DNA of 37,060 nt from Methanomassiliicoccaceae archaeon. GTDB taxonomy: Archaea; Thermoplasmatota; Thermoplasmata; Methanomassiliicoccales; UBA472. Both the position numbers and the translations under genes were made by a program. Shown here piece after piece: positions 1-9,764 of this stretch. Each line of letters begins with the position of its first letter. Position 1 is the first letter of the stretch. The notes beneath the pieces are model-generated. The model was not told where the DNA came from and did no database searches. It was given only the letters and a program-made list of their open reading frames with translations. The stretch covers positions 3,972 through 41,031 of the forward strand of contig PMBU01000076.1 in the NCBI GenBank assembly GCA_003153895.1, in the 5' to 3' direction.

Positions 1-1707
<1,707 letters not shown>

Positions 1708-1816
1708 CGCAAACTTTTCCGCTCACTTCCGATTCGAGCACAGTGGTGAGACTGGCTTGATCGGATGAGCATTCCACCTATTTCCGGATTCATCCAGAGG
1801 AGGCGCTGGCAATCGA

Positions 1817-1824
1817 TTTTATAT
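1817..1824 (+). promoter_or_regulatory. TATA-like box upstream of the 28-codon ORF
   Basis: The sequence TTTTATAT is centred about 26 nt before position 1847, a suitable archaeal transcription start for the short ORF beginning at 1858. The 1708-1857 gap holds nothing else I recognise. Confidence 0.4.
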
Positions 1825-1857
1825 CCGCCGATTCGATTGTCGGTCGGAAGTGACTTC

Positions 1858-1944
1858 ATGAACAAGATTCGAATTGTCATAATCGTGGTTGCCGCGATCT
1901 TGGTAGTCGTGACAGTGTATCTGTTGGCTACCGCTAGCTCGTGA
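1858..1944 (+). CDS. Possible 28-residue single-span membrane peptide
   Basis: Short ORF not recognised as any family. It starts with MNKIRIV and is almost entirely one hydrophobic segment of about 20 residues (Ile/Val/Ala/Leu rich), ending ATASS. Support comes from the signals in front of it: a TATA-like box at 1817-1824 and a Shine-Dalgarno-like GGAAGTGA at 1846-1853, four bases before the ATG. The basic N-terminus followed by a hydrophobic span predicts a small inner-membrane peptide with the N-terminus inside. It lies downstream of katG on the same strand, but the separate promoter suggests independent expression. It could still be a chance ORF, because hydrophobic runs occur easily at this length. 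Confidence 0.45.
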   Translation: MNKIRIVIIVVAAILVVVTVYLLATASS

Positions 1945-1997
1945 TTATCCCTATCGAAATGAAACGCGGACGGTGAACGCTCGTCTGCGGGTCCAGC

Positions 1998-3326
1998 TTA
2001 CTCGACCTCTTGGCCGATCATTGGCCCCGACGATACGGTCATCGGTTCCCTGCTATCCTTCGTGGCCTGCTGGAACATCTCGTTCATACTTGTCAAGGTG
2101 GCCATTGCAATGCGCTTAGTGGCGTGGTTGCCATAGGCCAGAGCCTTGTCCGTGAGAACAAGAAATTCGCCCTCCTTTCTGAGGAGCCCCGATGCCTTCA
2201 TCAGCACCACGTACTTGCGTATGGACCCGTCATCCTTCATCAGCGCGGCCAGTTCATCCTCACGGATCTTGCCGTAGTAGAATCGACGCGCCACTCTCGC
2301 CAAGGGATAGTCCTTGAGCTCCGAGTAAGCATAGAGGGGCAGGAATCCCTCCTCCAGCATCTGGATGTAATAGACCACGGAAGGCGAGTTCAGGGTGAGC
2401 CGGTTGTTGACCATGCCCCAGGCTTTCGGCCCGATGCCGATGAAATTGCTATGCTCATACGGCCCTTCATATTTATCTGGGGCGGTGGAGAAGCTCCACA
2501 ACGTCCTCAGTTTGTAGTGGTGCTCGCGCATTGTTTGGACGATTGCCAGGTATCGCTCCTTCTCGTCCTCGTACAGGCCGCCTTCGCCTTCCACCATCAC
2601 GCCGTCCCTCTCCATCTTCTTGGTCATTGGAGTATATTCCAGCAGCATCAGCGGAAAGGTTGATATGCCCTCCACGCCGATGGTCGATGCCAGATCGATG
2701 TCGTCGACGATCATCTGCTTGGTCTGTTGCGGCAGGGAGAACATCAGGTCGATGTTGACATAGTCGAAATCGCGCTTCATAACTCTCTCTAGCGCGGAGA
2801 CGATGTCTGCCTTGCGCATCTTGCGGCCGAGATAATTGCGGAGGATGTTCTCGTCGAACGTCTGGACGCCGATGCTCAGCTGGTTCACCCCCGCCGCCTT
2901 GATGTCATCGAGGACCTCATCGGAGAGGTCGGCCGGAGAGGCTTCCATGGCGACATCGCCCTGGAGGTCGAAGTTGTCCGCGACGATTGAAAGCAGGGCT
3001 CCCATCTCCTTGTGTAATAGCGACGGGGTGCCGCCGCTGATATAGACCCTCTCCACCCTCGACTTGCCGAGGTACGATGCGTACAACTTCAACTCCTCAT
3101 TCAAGCCCGCCAGGAAGAGGCCTGCCATCTTCTGGTCATATGCTTGGCCTGGCAAAGCGCAATAGGTGCAACGTGAGGCGCAGAAAGGAATGCGGATATT
3201 GAGCGAGGTGCGATCCACCTTCTCCGGCAGGACGTCCTCAAGCTTCGTGACTCGCTTGAAGGAAACGCTGGAATTGACGCGATCCACCATCTTGTCTACG
3301 AAGCGCAAGGTCGGGTCGAAGGGCAA
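1998..3326 (-). CDS. HemN/HemW-like radical SAM protein
   Basis: Radical SAM enzyme of the coproporphyrinogen III oxidase-like family, 442 aa. The [4Fe-4S]/SAM motif is C49-x3-C53-x2-C56 (FCASRCTYC), followed by the family features SGGTPSLL, SIGVQTFDE and NIDLMFSLPQQT. The C-terminal third resembles the HemN accessory region. HemN proper decarboxylates coproporphyrinogen III, whereas HemW-type relatives act as haem chaperones, and sequence reading alone cannot separate these roles. Archaea usually make haem by the sirohaem route, so a haem-handling or other function is likelier than classical HemN activity. The start chosen is TTG, 10 nt downstream of a start predicted from the TATA-like element at 3359-3366 (minus strand); an internal ATG at 3290 is the alternative. 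It faces katG, a haem enzyme, convergently. Confidence 0.85.
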   Translation of the reverse strand: MPFDPTLRFVDKMVDRVNSSVSFKRVTKLEDVLPEKVDRTSLNIRIPFCASRCTYCALPGQAYDQKMAGLFLAGLNEELKLYASYLGKSRVERVYISGGTPSLLHKEMGALLSIVADNFDLQGDVAMEASPADLSDEVLDDIKAAGVNQLSIGVQTFDENILRNYLGRKMRKADIVSALERVMKRDFDYVNIDLMFSLPQQTKQMIVDDIDLASTIGVEGISTFPLMLLEYTPMTKKMERDGVMVEGEGGLYEDEKERYLAIVQTMREHHYKLRTLWSFSTAPDKYEGPYEHSNFIGIGPKAWGMVNNRLTLNSPSVVYYIQMLEEGFLPLYAYSELKDYPLARVARRFYYGKIREDELAALMKDDGSIRKYVVLMKASGLLRKEGEFLVLTDKALAYGNHATKRIAMATLTSMNEMFQQATKDSREPMTVSSGPMIGQEVE

Positions 3327-3395
3327 TTAAGGGCCTCTGCTCTGAAATGTTGGCGTCGTATAAGAACACTGTTCAACGATTGACGATGTCCGACG

Positions 3396-4199
3396 CTAGA
3401 TCCACATTGTGTCCAGCAATTTGCGGACGGCTTTGACCGATTGAGTAACGGAGCTCACGGTCTTGGTCTCAATAAGGACAGAGCAATGATGTTTGCGGGC
3501 GAATCGGAGCATTCCTTCGATGTCCAACTCCCCTGTGAGCGGTATCTGGTGGTCGGACCTGCCATTCCAATCATGGAGGTGCATGTGCTTGATGCGACCC
3601 CTGTGGCGCAGCAGCACCTTCTGCTCCTCGAAGTCCGTCTTGGCATCATGGCCTATGTCCCAGGTAAGATAGAAATGGTCCAGCTCGCACAGGTCGTCGA
3701 TGGCCTTGGCGACGAACGGGAAATGGAAGTTGTTCACGTTCTCGGTGCAGACCATGATTCCATATTCTGCAGCATACTTGATCACCTTGGAGTAAGCCTC
3801 CCTTAGATTGGCAATGAACTTGTCATAATAGTTCTCGTATATCCAGACCTTCTTATCTGGCAATGTGAAATAGATGCCCGGGCTGAGGTGTAGGTTTATG
3901 ACCTTCGCGCCTGCCTCAGCAGCCCAGCGCGCCGTCTCGCCGAAGCGTTTGACGTGGCCTTCCCGGATGCTGTCATGGAACGAGGCCAGGTCGGTATCGT
4001 CCGGCATGTGGATGGTGAAATCTATGCCCTTCTCTTTGGTAGCCTTCCTTATCTTCGCGGCGGGGAGCGACTCGGGGCAGAACTCCGGCATGTTCATGTT
4101 CAGCTCGACGAAGTCGGCCTTGAGCTTCGTCGCCAGAGCGATCGTGTGTTGGAAATCAGGCATCTCGATCAATGTGGGTATCCCTAGACTGAAGCTCAT
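3396..4199 (-). CDS. Sugar phosphate isomerase/epimerase-like TIM-barrel protein
   Basis: A 267-residue protein of the xylose isomerase-like / AP-endonuclease-2 superfamily. The likely divalent-metal ligands are visible along the barrel: Glu in CTENV, Asp and His in WDIGHD, His in HMHLHDWNG, and Glu near the end in LIETK. That set fits sugar isomerases or epimerases and also endonuclease IV-like hydrolases, so the substrate is unknown. GGAG lies just before the ATG as a ribosome binding site, and a TTAAT element around 4237-4243 could be its promoter. It follows the oxidoreductase operon on the same strand after a 114-nt gap and may be transcribed separately. Confidence 0.8.
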   Translation of the reverse strand: MSFSLGIPTLIEMPDFQHTIALATKLKADFVELNMNMPEFCPESLPAAKIRKATKEKGIDFTIHMPDDTDLASFHDSIREGHVKRFGETARWAAEAGAKVINLHLSPGIYFTLPDKKVWIYENYYDKFIANLREAYSKVIKYAAEYGIMVCTENVNNFHFPFVAKAIDDLCELDHFYLTWDIGHDAKTDFEEQKVLLRHRGRIKHMHLHDWNGRSDHQIPLTGELDIEGMLRFARKHHCSVLIETKTVSSVTQSVKAVRKLLDTMWI

Positions 4200-4313
4200 C
4201 TGCCCATCTCCGATATTTTCGCGCGCACGGAAAACGATTAAGAACGTTGTCCATTAAGAATTGTCGCTTCGTTTTTCCAAAATGACGCGCTTTGACGGAA
4301 GTTCCTCCGACCC

Positions 4314-5294
4314 CTACGCTCCATGGAGCGGATCGCCGTCCATATGCAACGGTTTCTCCGCGCGATAGATGTAACATGGCGGGGCTTCCACCTCGTCCTT
4401 ATAGTGGAGCCACCACTTATGGCACAGCCACCTCTGGAGCGTGTTCACGTCCTCCTCATTCATGAATGCGAACCTTCCCTGCAGCTTGAGGTATTCGATC
4501 ACCGGCTCCATCTTCTTCGGCTTATAGGTGAGCGACGATTCGCCTTTCTCCGCTTCATAGAGGGTCCACATTCCAGTTTCCACAGCCAGGCGGGCTATCT
4601 CCATGCTCTTAGAAGCTTGGGAGCGCCATCCGGGAACGCATGGGGTCAGGACGTGCAGGAATCGGAAGCCGTCCACCTGCTTCGCCTTCTCCACTTTGCG
4701 AACGAAGTCGTTCCAATGTGCGATCGAGAGGGTCGCTTGGTAGGGGATCCCGTGCGCGGCAACTATGTGGTCGATGTCTTTCTTGTGTCTCCTTTTTCCG
4801 CTGATCATTTTGCCTGCCGGTGAGGTGGTCGTCCAAGCTCCGAAGGGCGTCGCCCCCGACATCTGGATGCCGGTGTTCATATACGCTTCGTTGTCCAGGC
4901 AGACATAGATGATATCCTCGTTCCGGTCTGCTGCTCCTGACAACGCCTGGAGCCCGATGTCGAAGGTGCCGCCGTCCCCGGCCAGCCCAACGACGTAGGC
5001 TTTCTTGCCCCGGCGCTTCATTGCCGAACGTATGCCTGTCGCCACCGCCGCGGTGTTCTCGAAGGCGGTATAGAGGTAGGGTACCTCGAAAGCGGAGGTC
5101 GGGTACTGGGCGCCGAAGACCACCAAGCATGAGGCGGGAACATAAACGATGGTCTCGGGTCCGAGCAGCTTCATTATATTCTTCACCGCGATGGCCACGC
5201 CACATCCAGGACAGGCGCCATGGCCCCAGAGGAAATAGTCCTTGTTTGGAACGTCCTTGATGGTCATTGTGGAAATATCCTTGGTCTCGCTCAT
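4314..5294 (-). CDS. porB: Pyruvate/2-oxoacid:ferredoxin oxidoreductase, beta subunit
   Basis: The thiamine-diphosphate subunit that, with alpha, gamma and delta, oxidatively decarboxylates a 2-oxoacid to acyl-CoA and reduces ferredoxin. The TPP/Mg2+ motif is GDGGTFDIG (residues 107-115) with DNEAYMNTG at 134-142. Four cysteines expected to hold the catalytic [4Fe-4S] cluster are present: C28 and C31 (CPGCG), C56 and C219. SGATPFGAWTTTSPAGK is typical of archaeal PorB. Length is 326 aa against a usual 290-320. The ATG overlaps the alpha stop as ATGA (5294-5291), so the two are translationally coupled. Pyruvate is the likeliest substrate from motif resemblance; 2-oxoisovalerate cannot be excluded given the ilv genes nearby. 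Confidence 0.93.
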   Translation of the reverse strand: MSETKDISTMTIKDVPNKDYFLWGHGACPGCGVAIAVKNIMKLLGPETIVYVPASCLVVFGAQYPTSAFEVPYLYTAFENTAAVATGIRSAMKRRGKKAYVVGLAGDGGTFDIGLQALSGAADRNEDIIYVCLDNEAYMNTGIQMSGATPFGAWTTTSPAGKMISGKRRHKKDIDHIVAAHGIPYQATLSIAHWNDFVRKVEKAKQVDGFRFLHVLTPCVPGWRSQASKSMEIARLAVETGMWTLYEAEKGESSLTYKPKKMEPVIEYLKLQGRFAFMNEEDVNTLQRWLCHKWWLHYKDEVEAPPCYIYRAEKPLHMDGDPLHGA

Positions 5295-6466
5295 TTCTGT
5301 TCCCCCCTCAGTCCATGCCAGTACACGTCCCTTTCTATCTTGCCGCTTGCGCTTTCTTCGATCCGCGCGAAGATGCTGCGCATCTCCTCAAGGGTCAGAT
5401 CCCGCCCGCCCAGTCCAGCGATATGGTCTGTGAGAGGAAGGCGTAGGGGGCTCAATGCCCCTCTCACCTCGGTGAACACCGGACCGAAGGAGTTAAACCC
5501 GACGGACCGATCGAAGACGCCCAGCGCCTTGAGGTTCTTGACCGCCTGGAGCAACTCCTTCTCAGGGAAGGGACGCATGAAACGCATTTTGATGAGACCC
5601 GCTTTCTTGCCTTGTGAGCGGAGCTCGTCCACCACCCCTCGAGCGGTCGTGGTAGCCGTTCCCAGCGAGAGCAAAGCAAACTCCGCATCCTCCATCTCAT
5701 ACATATCGAAGAGGCCGCCGTAGCGGCGGCCGAACGATAGGGCGAAGGCCTCGTCGACCTCGCTTATCACCTTGCGCGAACTATCCATTGCCCGATCGAG
5801 CTGGTAGCGCATCTCCATGGCATACTCCGGCGGGACCAGCGGATTGATCATCCGTGGGTCCGATGGATCCAACGCGTTTATCGGCATGAACTTAGGCAGG
5901 AAGCGGTCGACCTCCGACTGGTCCGGCACCTCCACCCTTTCAACAGTGTGGGACAGCACGAACCCATCCAGACAGATCATGATCGGCATTCGCACCCGTT
6001 CGTCTTCGGCGATCCGATAGCCTTGCAGCACCATATCCAATGCTTCCTGGTTGTCCTCCACGTATACCTGGATCCAGCCGGATTCGCGCTCCGGCATGGA
6101 GTCGTTATGCTCCAGCCAGATGCCCGAAGCGGCGCCTAATGAACGGTTCACGTTCACCATGATAATAGGCAATCGGATCTGGGGGGCGGCGTACAGCATC
6201 TCGTGCATCAGCGCTAGCCCCTGCGATGAGGTAGCGGTGAAAGTGCGGACCCCACCCGCGGAAGCGCCGACCGCGATGCTCATGACGCTATGCTCGCTCT
6301 CCGCAGGTATGAAATCGGCATCGAACTCGCCATCATTGATGAACTCGGAAAGTAACTCCATGATCAGCGTCTGCGGGGTGATTGGGAAAGCGGGGATGAC
6401 CTCCGGCCTGCAGAGGCGGGCGCCCCAGGCGACAGCGTGATCGGCAGAGATCACCTTGGTCACCAT
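5291..6466 (-). CDS. porA: Pyruvate/2-oxoacid:ferredoxin oxidoreductase, alpha subunit
   Basis: The 391-residue alpha subunit. It begins MVTKVISADHAVAWGARL and carries FPITPQT, ESEHSVMS and FTATSSQGLALMHE, the substrate and TPP-proximal motifs of POR alpha chains. The open frame extends about 50 codons further upstream, but that part lies inside the preceding gene and is not protein-like, so ATG 6466 is chosen; a G-rich ribosome-binding element lies just before it. The gene overlaps the upstream stop by 7 nt (6460-6466) and the downstream beta start by 4 nt. This tight coupling fits equimolar production of a stable complex. Confidence 0.93.
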   Translation of the reverse strand: MVTKVISADHAVAWGARLCRPEVIPAFPITPQTLIMELLSEFINDGEFDADFIPAESEHSVMSIAVGASAGGVRTFTATSSQGLALMHEMLYAAPQIRLPIIMVNVNRSLGAASGIWLEHNDSMPERESGWIQVYVEDNQEALDMVLQGYRIAEDERVRMPIMICLDGFVLSHTVERVEVPDQSEVDRFLPKFMPINALDPSDPRMINPLVPPEYAMEMRYQLDRAMDSSRKVISEVDEAFALSFGRRYGGLFDMYEMEDAEFALLSLGTATTTARGVVDELRSQGKKAGLIKMRFMRPFPEKELLQAVKNLKALGVFDRSVGFNSFGPVFTEVRGALSPLRLPLTDHIAGLGGRDLTLEEMRSIFARIEESASGKIERDVYWHGLRGEQK

Positions 6467-7362
6467 GACTTGACCCCCCAAACCATGTCGATGGCGCTCA
6501 CTGGGCAGATCTGGGCACAGATACCACAGCCTTTGCAATAGCGGTAATCGAACTTCATGTGGTCGTCCTCCTGACGCTTGATCGTACCCTCGGGACAGGA
6601 CCACCAGCAGCGCAGGCAGCGGATGCATTTATTGATATCATAATTCGGGCTCGAAGTCCTCCACGTCCCCACAAGATTCTGCCAAGCGCTGCCCGGGCCG
6701 ATCACGACGCCCTCGACCTGGGTGATCGGGAGCGTCACGCCAATGGGCATTTGATCCCAATCAGGGAGCCATTGTGGTTTCTGCAAGATCGGACGCACGG
6801 CCTTGCAACGTCCGGTGCGAGCGGATTGGTATGCGACCCTGGCCGCATCAGAGTTCAGATTAGCTGCCCTGGGCCCCAGCCTCTCCCCGAACTTGTCCTG
6901 GATAGCTTTTACGATCGAATCCAACGAAACGAAATCCTGCGCCTTCGCCATCGCACCGAGGATAGCGGTGTTGACAATCGGAGCTTTGAGCTTCTCGAAG
7001 GCGATGGTGGTAGCATCCACCGTGGTCGTCACTACTGATATCCCCAGGTCATATTCCTCTGGAGCCATTGCGGTGTTCACGACCGCCACCCCCTCTGGCT
7101 TCAAGCCTTCCGCCACCGGCTCTATTTCCGGAAGAGTCTCGTCCAGCAGGACAAGCATGTCCGGGTTGTAAATCTGACTCTTCAAGGTTATCCGACTCTT
7201 GTCGATGCGAGCGAACGCCTTGACCGGGGCGCCGCGGCGCTCCGCGCCAAAGTAAGGGAAAGCTTGAGCATGATAGCCTTCTAGAACGGCAGCCTCGGCG
7301 AGGGTCTGAGCGGCCATGACCGCTCCCTGCCCGCCCCTGCCATGAAACCTGACCTCATACAT
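6460..7362 (-). CDS. porGD: Pyruvate/2-oxoacid:ferredoxin oxidoreductase, fused gamma-delta subunit
   Basis: One 300-residue polypeptide joins two usually separate subunits. Residues 1 to about 185 are the gamma domain (FHGRGGQGAVMAAQTLA, FGAERRGAPV). Residues about 235-300 are the delta domain, a two-cluster ferredoxin with CIRCLRCWWSCP and CKGCGICAQICP, each a C-x2-C-x2-C-x3-C motif for a [4Fe-4S] cluster. The delta clusters pass electrons from the catalytic centre to external ferredoxin. It is first in the operon, with order gammadelta-alpha-beta. A TATA-like box at 7403-7410 places transcription start near 7380, a leader of about 18 nt. Confidence 0.92.
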   Translation of the reverse strand: MYEVRFHGRGGQGAVMAAQTLAEAAVLEGYHAQAFPYFGAERRGAPVKAFARIDKSRITLKSQIYNPDMLVLLDETLPEIEPVAEGLKPEGVAVVNTAMAPEEYDLGISVVTTTVDATTIAFEKLKAPIVNTAILGAMAKAQDFVSLDSIVKAIQDKFGERLGPRAANLNSDAARVAYQSARTGRCKAVRPILQKPQWLPDWDQMPIGVTLPITQVEGVVIGPGSAWQNLVGTWRTSSPNYDINKCIRCLRCWWSCPEGTIKRQEDDHMKFDYRYCKGCGICAQICPVSAIDMVWGVKSW

Positions 7363-7402
7363 CGGAATCCAGCACCCTCAGCCACTCTATTCGAAACCGC
7401 CA

Positions 7403-7410
7403 TATTTAAT
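7403..7410 (-). promoter_or_regulatory. TATA-like box of the por operon
   Basis: On the minus strand the bases read ATTAAATA, about 40 nt before the ATG of the gamma-delta gene. No gene lies between 7363 and 7530, so this is a divergent promoter region shared with the gene at 7531. Confidence 0.5.
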
Positions 7411-7492
7411 CCCTCAGCCGAAGAGGCAATGCGGCATGATGTGATGGCGCATGCAGGCCCCAGCGCAGATTTCCGATTATGCCAGGAAAAGG

Positions 7493-7499
7493 ATTTAAG
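7493..7499 (+). promoter_or_regulatory. TATA-like box of the small acidic protein gene
   Basis: ATTTAAG, preceded by a purine-rich GGAAAAGG stretch that could act as the BRE. The predicted transcription start near 7522 lies about 9 nt before the ATG at 7531. Confidence 0.45.
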
Positions 7500-7530
7500 C
7501 CGAGCGGCTCCAAAGCATTAGGGCGATAGC

Positions 7531-7797
7531 ATGAAGACCGTAGAGATCAGATGGAAAGAGGTCGCCTCAGATGACGAGCTCTCAGACTTCAACTCGTACC
7601 TGAAGGAGATGGAGGATGTCGATACCCCCAGCGCCGTGGAGGATGGCTTCAGCTCTTGGATAAAGGAGCATGTCGAGGGGCGGAAGATCATCATCTCGGA
7701 CATGGAGATATTCGTGGACGGCAAGTACTATCCACTGGAGAGGGGGAACGAGGCGGACCATTTCTACAGGCGACTGAAAGAGGCGTCTGGAAGGTAG
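7531..7797 (+). CDS. Small acidic protein of unknown function
   Basis: An 88-residue protein that I do not recognise. It is rich in Asp/Glu with scattered aromatics, begins MKTVEIRWKEV and ends in a charged helix-like stretch. It has no cysteines, signal peptide or membrane span, so it is probably a small soluble cytoplasmic protein. Its own promoter-like element (7493-7499) and a coding-like composition support a real gene. It stands alone on the plus strand, divergent from the por operon and convergent with ilvE, so context says little about its job. Confidence 0.7.
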   Translation: MKTVEIRWKEVASDDELSDFNSYLKEMEDVDTPSAVEDGFSSWIKEHVEGRKIIISDMEIFVDGKYYPLERGNEADHFYRRLKEASGR

Positions 7798-7835
7798 GCG
7801 ATCAGAGGGGAAAGGAGTCAGGGAAAAGAGTCCTC

Positions 7836-8753
7836 TCAAACGTAGTCGACCCAGGAGGCATACTTCTTGCTCTTGCCCCTGGCCGCGTCCGAGAACAGCT
7901 TCTGCAGCTTCACCGTGATCGGTCCGGGTTTTCCGGCTCCGATGACCATTTCGTCGATGCTGTGGATCGGCTGGACCTCAGCCGCCGTCCCGGTCATGAA
8001 GACCTCGTCGGCGATCATGAGCTCGCTCCTGGTGATGTCGCGCTCGATCACTGGCATTCCCAAATCCTCGGCGATTCGCATCACCGAGTCCCTGGTTATC
8101 CCCTCTAGGATGCCCGCCGAGATTGGCGTGGTGTAGATCTTCCCCTTCCGGACCATGAAGATGTTCTCGCCCGTGCCCTCTGCCACGTTCCCGTCGGCGT
8201 TCAACAGCAGCGCCTCGTCGGCGCCCCTCTTCACCGCCTCGAGGCGTGCCAGCACAGAGACGACGTAGTGACCGCATACTTTAGCATTCAAGGCTAAGGC
8301 GCGATTGCCCGATTTTTCCCAAGATGATGTGATCACCCGAGCACCGAACTTCATCTGCTCCTCTCCCAGGTAGACGCCCATATAGACAACGGCGATCGCC
8401 AGGCTGGTCGGGAGCTTGATCGGGTTGAGGCCATAGGTCCCGGTGCCGAAGTAGGCGATGGGGCGGATGTAATCGACCTTCGACTTGGCGTTCGCACGGA
8501 CCGTCAGCTTGGTCGCTTCGCATAGCTCGTCCAATGAATAGGGGATGTTGAGAGAGATTACCTTGGCGGAGTCTAGGAAGCGTGCCATGTGCTCCCGTAA
8601 TCGGAAGATGCAACGCCCCTTCGGTGTCTCGTAGATCCTGATGCCTTCGAAGACGCCCCCGCCGTAATGCAGGCCATGCGTCATGACGTGGATGTTCGCA
8701 TTCGCATAATCCACCAACTTGCCGTCCATCCAGACCTTCTGCTGTGATGCCAT
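7836..8753 (-). CDS. ilvE: Branched-chain amino acid aminotransferase
   Basis: PLP-dependent class IV aminotransferase, 305 aa, the normal length for IlvE. It interconverts 2-oxoisovalerate, 2-oxo-3-methylvalerate or 2-oxoisocaproate with valine, isoleucine or leucine, using glutamate. Visible motifs are GGGVFEGIRIYET near residue 32, the probable PLP lysine K158 in LNAKVCGHY, EALLLNADGNVAEGTGENIF and the phosphate-binding TGTAAEV. D-amino acid transaminase and aminodeoxychorismate lyase share the fold but fit less well. Ribosome binding site GGGAG sits a few bases before the ATG, and a TATA-like element at 8785-8792 gives it its own promoter, separate from the ilvN-like gene upstream. Confidence 0.93.
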   Translation of the reverse strand: MASQQKVWMDGKLVDYANANIHVMTHGLHYGGGVFEGIRIYETPKGRCIFRLREHMARFLDSAKVISLNIPYSLDELCEATKLTVRANAKSKVDYIRPIAYFGTGTYGLNPIKLPTSLAIAVVYMGVYLGEEQMKFGARVITSSWEKSGNRALALNAKVCGHYVVSVLARLEAVKRGADEALLLNADGNVAEGTGENIFMVRKGKIYTTPISAGILEGITRDSVMRIAEDLGMPVIERDITRSELMIADEVFMTGTAAEVQPIHSIDEMVIGAGKPGPITVKLQKLFSDAARGKSKKYASWVDYV

Positions 8754-8784
8754 GTTGCTCCCTTCATGAATGTAATCGCGTTCG

Positions 8785-8792
8785 ATATATTA
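8785..8792 (-). promoter_or_regulatory. TATA-like box of ilvE
   Basis: Minus-strand reading TAATATAT, predicting a transcription start near 8762, about 9 nt before the ilvE ATG. Confidence 0.45.
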
Positions 8793-8804
8793 GATTGGGC
8801 ACCA

Positions 8805-9167
8805 TCAGAGCGCGTTCACGGCGCGGATGAAGACATCCAGATTGGTGGACTCGATCATCTTGTCCACCTCTTCTAGGTTGCCGATCAATCTTACTTTGCC
8901 TGCTGAATTAGATGCGAGCGCATACGCTTCATGCCTGGTCTCGTCGACCACTTCCGCATGAACGATATCGTGCAGTCCTTTCAGGTCTGCAACCGCCACA
9001 TCGGCCAATTGCCGGTCTTTGACGGTCAATACGACGCGCGACTTGCCAGCGATCTCGCATTTGCCAACAACGATGGTGTCGACGTTGATCCTCTTACGCG
9101 TGAAGACGCCCATCACTCGCTGCATGACACCAAATTCGTCGTTTACGACCATCGAAATCACTTCCAC
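8805..9167 (-). CDS. ilvN: Acetolactate synthase small (regulatory) subunit-like ACT protein
   Basis: An ACT-domain protein resembling the valine-sensing regulatory subunit of acetolactate synthase. The N-terminal ACT domain has the pattern VVNDEFGVMQRVMGVFTRKRI followed by a second alpha/beta region ending in NLDVFIRAVNAL. At 120 aa it is shorter than most IlvN/IlvH (about 160). A GGAGG element seven bases upstream favours the GTG at 9167; an ATG at 9197 is the alternative. No large catalytic subunit lies in the window, so it must partner with an enzyme encoded elsewhere. Its proximity to ilvE supports branched-chain amino acid biosynthesis. A stand-alone ACT sensor is a less likely reading. 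Confidence 0.8.
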   Translation of the reverse strand: MEVISMVVNDEFGVMQRVMGVFTRKRINVDTIVVGKCEIAGKSRVVLTVKDRQLADVAVADLKGLHDIVHAEVVDETRHEAYALASNSAGKVRLIGNLEEVDKMIESTNLDVFIRAVNAL

Positions 9168-9764
9168 GTTCAAGCCTCCATTCTGACTTTTCCGCATCGG
9201 ACAAGTTCCTTCATCGAAATGTCAAGTCGTTTGCCTGATTGCCTGCACGATCGGTGTGAGATGTAAGGCGAGCTGTCACTGGACCCTGCCGGCGCCATGC
9301 CGATGTCAGAAGAAGCCGCCATATGCACCATCTTCACACCACGACCGATGACGGGGAACGCCATCCCAGAGGAGAGCGCCCCCTGATCAGATAACCAAAA
9401 TGCGTAAGCTAACCAAGACAGAGTTCCCACCTGGTGAGACCGCTAGGCTAGACATTAACAGGCTGTATTAGGAACGCCATATTTATACCTTGTTAAGAAG
9501 TGACACGCTACTGGCCGAGAACTAGTGACGCTGTCCAGTCTTGCCAAAGATAGGCTCACAAATCCATCATTTCCGATCGTGACGAATCACCTATCCCCAC
9601 AAATCAGAAATATCAAATGGGCCAATCCCAGACGGAATGCCTTTTGATATCTCTGGCGTCCCGGCATCTAGCGTGAAGGCGCTTCGAGAGGCCTCGCTAT
9701 CACAAGGTGAGATGGCGAGAATCCTAACGAATAATATCGATCAAGAAAAGGAGAGATGAATGAG
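9168..9764. other. Gene-poor interval between ilvN and the glycan island
   Basis: About 600 nt without a gene I can assign. It holds a TATA-like element readable on either strand (9479-9489) and a second one, AATAATAT, near 9730. It also holds a 23-codon plus-strand ORF (9400-9471) and a minus-strand open frame starting at a GTG at 9430 and ending at 9170, two bases before the preferred ilvN start. If the 9479-9489 element drives ilvN, the transcript has a leader of nearly 300 nt. I could not fold a convincing tRNA or known riboswitch from it. Confidence 0.5.
9479..9489 (-). promoter_or_regulatory. Strong TATA-like element
   Basis: Minus strand reads GGTATAAATAT, the best TATA match in the gap. 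It would start a transcript near 9458 towards ilvN. Read on the plus strand, ATATTTATAC is also acceptable, so direction is uncertain. Confidence 0.4.

Noticed and set aside
9400-9471. A 23-codon plus-strand ORF in the gap before the glycan island.
   Set aside because: No ribosome binding site or promoter at proper spacing and no known leader-peptide features; kept only as part of the gap description.
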